From: Nitrospirales bacterium
Lineage (GTDB): Bacteria; Nitrospirota; Nitrospiria; Nitrospirales; UBA8639
Assembly (NCBI GenBank): GCA_021604265.1
Contig: BQIY01000085.1
Coordinates: 1-7,798, forward strand
Direction: 5' to 3'
DNA: 7,798 bases
Position 1 is the first letter of the stretch. Every line of letters begins with the position of its first letter. Shown here one piece after another: positions 5,144 to 7,798 of this stretch. The translations under genes and the position numbers were made by a program. Under the pieces are notes generated by a model. The model made no database searches. It was not told the DNA's origin and saw only the letters and a program-made list of their open reading frames with translations.

Positions 5144-6190
5144 TACCACTTCAGGAACAGCAGCAATGGATTTAGCCGGCTTCGGAGCTCGAAGTGTTTC
5201 AATATAAGCCGTGACAGCTCTCGCATCCTGATCATTGAAACCCAAGTTTGGCATCCTGGTACGTTTTTTAATGCCTTGAGGATACATGAGCCACTTATAC
5301 ACCCAGGTATCATTTAAACGGAACCCTGCTCGATCAAGCTCTGGCCCAACTAACCCTCCAAGACCATCAATACGGTGACAGCTATTACATCCATATTTAT
5401 TGAAATAGAGATGCTTACCAGTTTTCTCTAACTCTGCACGTTCTTCGTCGCTCACTGTCAAGTCTGGACGAGCTACGGTCATCTTAGGACGTTTCGCAAA
5501 ACTTTCGAATGTGAGCTTGGCTTTTTTATGCTTAATCGCCGCTTGGGTCGCAATTTCTTCCTCAGGTAATTCAATTTCTTCCGCTTCGAAATCTTCGTCT
5601 CCTGCCGCTTCAGCCGCCGCTTCAGCCGCTTCTATTTCTTCGTCACGTTTTTCTTCTGCCACTTCAAGTGCTTGAGACGCCGCCTCTAATTCCTGAGTCG
5701 CGGTTTCAAGCTCAGACTCTAACTGTTGACGCCGTCCTTCGATGTCAAAGGTAAAGTCACCGCCATGCAAAGACCGCACATAACGAACGAGATTCCAAAT
5801 CTCCATCTCAGACAAGGTGTATTTGAAGGTTGGCATCGTGGCCACACCAAAGTAGTCCACATCATCGACGACTTGAGGGTCTGCGGTATCTTTCATCTCA
5901 CGGGAAATAGCATTAAAAATATCTTCATCTGAAATCGAGTCACCCATTGATGAATCAGAGAGATCTTTTGGTGGAGGAAATTCCATATTCGAAAGACTAT
6001 CCCAATTAAAGCCCTCTCCCTGCTTGCCCGACTCTCCATGACAATGCATACAGTAATGACGATAAATCTTTCTCCCCTTAGCTGTTTCTTCATCTTCAAA
6101 TATGGCACAACCATTGACGATGAATACGAGAGCGACGCTGACCACTAACGGCCTTACCCACTGACGCCAAGACTGCTGCGAGAGATTCAT
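5120..6190 (-). CDS. Dihaem cytochrome c lipoprotein with coiled-coil linker
   Basis: The 356-residue product begins with a lipoprotein signal: hydrophobic residues 14-25 and a likely lipidated C28 in IVNGC. Two class I cytochrome c domains follow. The first binds haem at C47-M-H-C50-H51 with likely distal ligand M119 (ATMPTF); the second binds at C268-N-S-C271-H272 with likely M313 (TRMPNLG). Between them, residues 150-225 form a highly charged Glu/Ala/Lys/Gln-rich stretch predicted to be a long helix or coiled coil. A Pro/Glu/Ala tail (335-356) ends the protein. The ATG at 6190 overlaps the previous stop as ATGA, with AAGGA 9 nt upstream, so the gene is translationally coupled to the haem b subunit. 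Its place is the outer face of the membrane, passing electrons from the membrane partners to a soluble acceptor. The partner assignment is inferred from the operon. Confidence 0.88.
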   Translation of the reverse strand: MNLSQQSWRQWVRPLVVSVALVFIVNGCAIFEDEETAKGRKIYRHYCMHCHGESGKQGEGFNWDSLSNMEFPPPKDLSDSSMGDSISDEDIFNAISREMKDTADPQVVDDVDYFGVATMPTFKYTLSEMEIWNLVRYVRSLHGGDFTFDIEGRRQQLESELETATQELEAASQALEVAEEKRDEEIEAAEAAAEAAGDEDFEAEEIELPEEEIATQAAIKHKKAKLTFESFAKRPKMTVARPDLTVSDEERAELEKTGKHLYFNKYGCNSCHRIDGLGGLVGPELDRAGFRLNDTWVYKWLMYPQGIKKRTRMPNLGFNDQDARAVTAYIETLRAPKPAKSIAAVPEVVSEEADPE

Positions 6191-7053
6191 ACGGCCTGTC
6201 CTTTTCGAAGTTTTCTGACCAGGAAAAATTCAAACGCTGCGGCAATCATGAGGCCCAAAGCCACATACCCAAATATAGAATTATCTGGTGCTGGTTCGGC
6301 GCGGATTGACCACCAGGATGAGACGGCCTTTTGGCTTCCCTTTTCCTTCACGGCGCCATCCACTACCTTCCCGTCCCAAAAGGCAAACGCAACGCTGCTC
6401 CATGTCCCAGGGTTGATTTGAATATCTTCCTCATCGTTCGTTAGAAGTGGTCGTGAAAACACGACCGTCCACGTACCATCGACCCAAGCTCCTTTAGCTG
6501 AAACATCTTGTTGGGCTTGAGGCTTGAGCGTTTTAAATCCTTTGGCACTCATATCTGTCGCTTTTCCGGTTTCGTTTTTCCAATACCAAATATTAACAGG
6601 CCCGCCTTCCACTAACAGCATTTCCTGTCCATGAGCAAAGTGCGCCTTTTGATCACCAACCATAAACTCGAGAGCCGCTGCATCGGCTGGATCTTGAGTC
6701 GGATCTTGATATTCCACACGAATGGCAATGTTCTGCTCATCATGAAGACCACGAACTTTTACAGATTTGACCGTGGCTTCTTGCAGACGGTCTGGCCAAT
6801 GAACTTGCGGAGCTAAATTAAACTCTGATTCTGGAACCGAATCCCAGGCTGAAGATTGAGGATCATCAATTGGGACGGCACCTTCAGATAAGTACACACG
6901 AACCGAGACACTGGCAGGGGCACCATCTGGTGGAGGATCACTTGCATACACCGGGCTGACCCAAGCCGCCAACAGAACACCAATGAGAGCGAGTGGAAAT
7001 CCTGCATTTAAACTTGTCAGCCAGCGTTTCATATTCTCATACCTATATGCCAT
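6187..7053 (-). CDS. Membrane-anchored haem b protein, DMSO reductase type II gamma (NxrC-like) family
   Basis: The 288-residue product has a signal peptide (hydrophobic 18-35, probable cleavage after VYA at 35-37). A periplasmic beta-sandwich (about 45-255) follows, then one C-terminal membrane helix (259-279) and a basic cytosolic end KLRKGQ. The sandwich shows ethylbenzene dehydrogenase/cytochrome c-552-like hallmarks: a Trp-rich GPVNIWYWKN (151-160), WTVVFSRPL (195-203), VAFAFWDG (221-228) and QKAVSSWW (241-248). In the family one haem b is bound by a Met and a Lys; K242 and M131 or M145 are candidates. I chose ATG 7053, because AGGTGA lies 6 nt upstream; an in-frame ATG at 7149 lies inside the previous gene and one at 7032 has a poorer site. 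It starts 26 nt after the preceding stop and overlaps the next gene by 4 nt. Unlike the soluble catalytic gamma subunits of this family, it is anchored, suggesting it is a fixed electron relay. Confidence 0.82.
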   Translation of the reverse strand: MAYRYENMKRWLTSLNAGFPLALIGVLLAAWVSPVYASDPPPDGAPASVSVRVYLSEGAVPIDDPQSSAWDSVPESEFNLAPQVHWPDRLQEATVKSVKVRGLHDEQNIAIRVEYQDPTQDPADAAALEFMVGDQKAHFAHGQEMLLVEGGPVNIWYWKNETGKATDMSAKGFKTLKPQAQQDVSAKGAWVDGTWTVVFSRPLLTNDEEDIQINPGTWSSVAFAFWDGKVVDGAVKEKGSQKAVSSWWSIRAEPAPDNSIFGYVALGLMIAAAFEFFLVRKLRKGQAV

Positions 7054-7079
7054 CAGATCACCTAACCCAATTGAACCTT

Positions 7080-7798
7080 TTATTCTTCTTCTTCCCATGT
7101 TCTCGGAGATTGTCCGGCACCATCGTATTCCCCAATAATGACTTTCCAAATTTTTTCGTCGGTTAACTCATGCTCCCATCGCGGCATCGCCGACTTCCAC
7201 GGCATTCCCTCAATCGGGAGACCAACGCCTCCCTTTTTGATTCTCCAGAATAAATAGGATTCCTGAAGTTGGGCTATGGTTCCTGGATCTGCAAAATTTG
7301 CGGGTGGTGGATTAAACCCTGGAGCCGCCGACCCTTTCCCATCAAAGTTCGGTCCATGACAAGGCGAACAGTTGGCCGCGTAAATACCTTTCCCTTCTTG
7401 AATATTTTGCTCATTGGCAGGGTAGGGATTAGCTAAACCAACAAATTCTCCTGGAGGAGCAGGATGAATCGTTCTGTTCTCAGCCGGAGGTAAATCACTG
7501 GGGGCCAGCTTGGTATAGGTCTGCCACCCAACAAGAAGCGGAAAAACAATCAAGAGAGCCAACCGCGCCATCTTCGCTGGTCCATCAATTTCCCCAGATA
7601 GGAAACGGTAAATTGGGCCCATAAATGCCTCTAACCCACCAGCGCTCATGGTTTGATAAATCATGGTGCCACTGAGTGTAATAGCCAGATACAAGTAGAT
7701 AAGACTGGCCGGCAATGGGGCAGTAAAAAGTGGGAGAATAAATGCCAGGAAGATATAGACTCCCACGAGGAGAATCGCTGTAGAAACAAGAGGGCCTT
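7080..7798 (-). CDS. Membrane-anchored monohaem cytochrome c (5' end beyond window)
   Basis: The frame is open to the window edge, giving 238 visible residues. Hydrophobic residues continue right up to the edge, so a GTG at 7766 is probably internal and the true start lies outside. Counting from that GTG, hydrophobic segments lie before and up to residue 18, at 19-37 and at 67-83. A Pro-rich linker (89-118) follows. The C-terminal class I cytochrome c domain has CSPCH at 133-137, a proline-rich NPPPANF (152-158) and a likely distal Met at 194 (SAMPRW). The domain probably faces the periplasm. The acidic end WEEEE is notable. It heads the visible part of a three-gene minus-strand operon and is followed by the haem b protein after 26 nt. 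It may be the cytochrome c subunit of a quinol-oxidising or NXR-linked membrane complex; the missing N-terminus prevents a firmer call. Confidence 0.85.
   Translation of the reverse strand, partial: GPLVSTAILLVGVYIFLAFILPLFTAPLPASLIYLYLAITLSGTMIYQTMSAGGLEAFMGPIYRFLSGEIDGPAKMARLALLIVFPLLVGWQTYTKLAPSDLPPAENRTIHPAPPGEFVGLANPYPANEQNIQEGKGIYAANCSPCHGPNFDGKGSAAPGFNPPPANFADPGTIAQLQESYLFWRIKKGGVGLPIEGMPWKSAMPRWEHELTDEKIWKVIIGEYDGAGQSPRTWEEEE

Noticed and set aside
7032..7149. Alternative starts of the haem b protein at 7149 and 7032
   Set aside because: The first lies inside the preceding gene without a binding site; the second has a weaker site than the AGGTGA before 7053, though it still leaves a complete signal peptide and cannot be fully excluded.

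Overview
The window looks like chromosomal DNA of a respiratory Gram-negative bacterium, most likely a Nitrospira-like member of the Nitrospirota. This is inferred from protein family content and was not checked by any search. The main pointers are a c-type cytochrome, an NxrC-like (ethylbenzene dehydrogenase gamma type) membrane haem protein and a dihaem lipo-cytochrome in one operon, plus a small conserved pair of 'Nitrospira-type' hypothetical genes. Base composition is moderate and even, and I see no transposase, integrase, CRISPR array or phage gene.

Left part (1-2395). A DUF2868 membrane protein gene runs leftwards off the window edge (1-882, minus). It is easily missed because its stop codon lies outside. 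After a non-coding gap comes a two-gene minus-strand operon: a 48-residue zinc-ribbon protein (1546-1692) followed by an 86-residue conserved hypothetical (1269-1529). It is closed by a strong hairpin at 1226-1259. About 700 bases without a convincing gene follow (1693-2395); they hold an 11-bp direct repeat and a rod-like hairpin at 2313-2361.

Middle part (2396-4231). A bactofilin gene (2396-3046, minus) lies downstream of a tRNA-Thr(CGT) gene (3322-3396, minus), with a complex inverted repeat at 3196-3248 between them. Upstream of the tRNA is a compact divergent control region (about 3481-3600). It has a good sigma70-type promoter firing left to the tRNA (TTGACG-18-TATAAA) and another firing right (TTGACA-17-TAAGTT) to a secreted DUF2914 protein (3644-4102, plus). 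Each promoter is overlapped by an inverted repeat.

Right part (4232-7798). A UbiA-family prenyltransferase (4232-5143, plus) makes the lipid tail-ring bond of a respiratory quinone. It converges on, and overlaps by 24 bp, a minus-strand electron-transfer operon. That operon, in transcription order, encodes a membrane-anchored monohaem cytochrome c (7080 to beyond 7798, 5' end missing), a membrane-anchored periplasmic haem b protein of the DMSO-reductase-type-II gamma family (6187-7053), and a dihaem cytochrome c lipoprotein with an unusual Glu/Ala-rich coiled-coil linker (5120-6190). The three proteins plausibly form the periplasmic electron-carrying arm of one membrane complex; the missing catalytic or quinone-binding subunits should be just upstream of the window.
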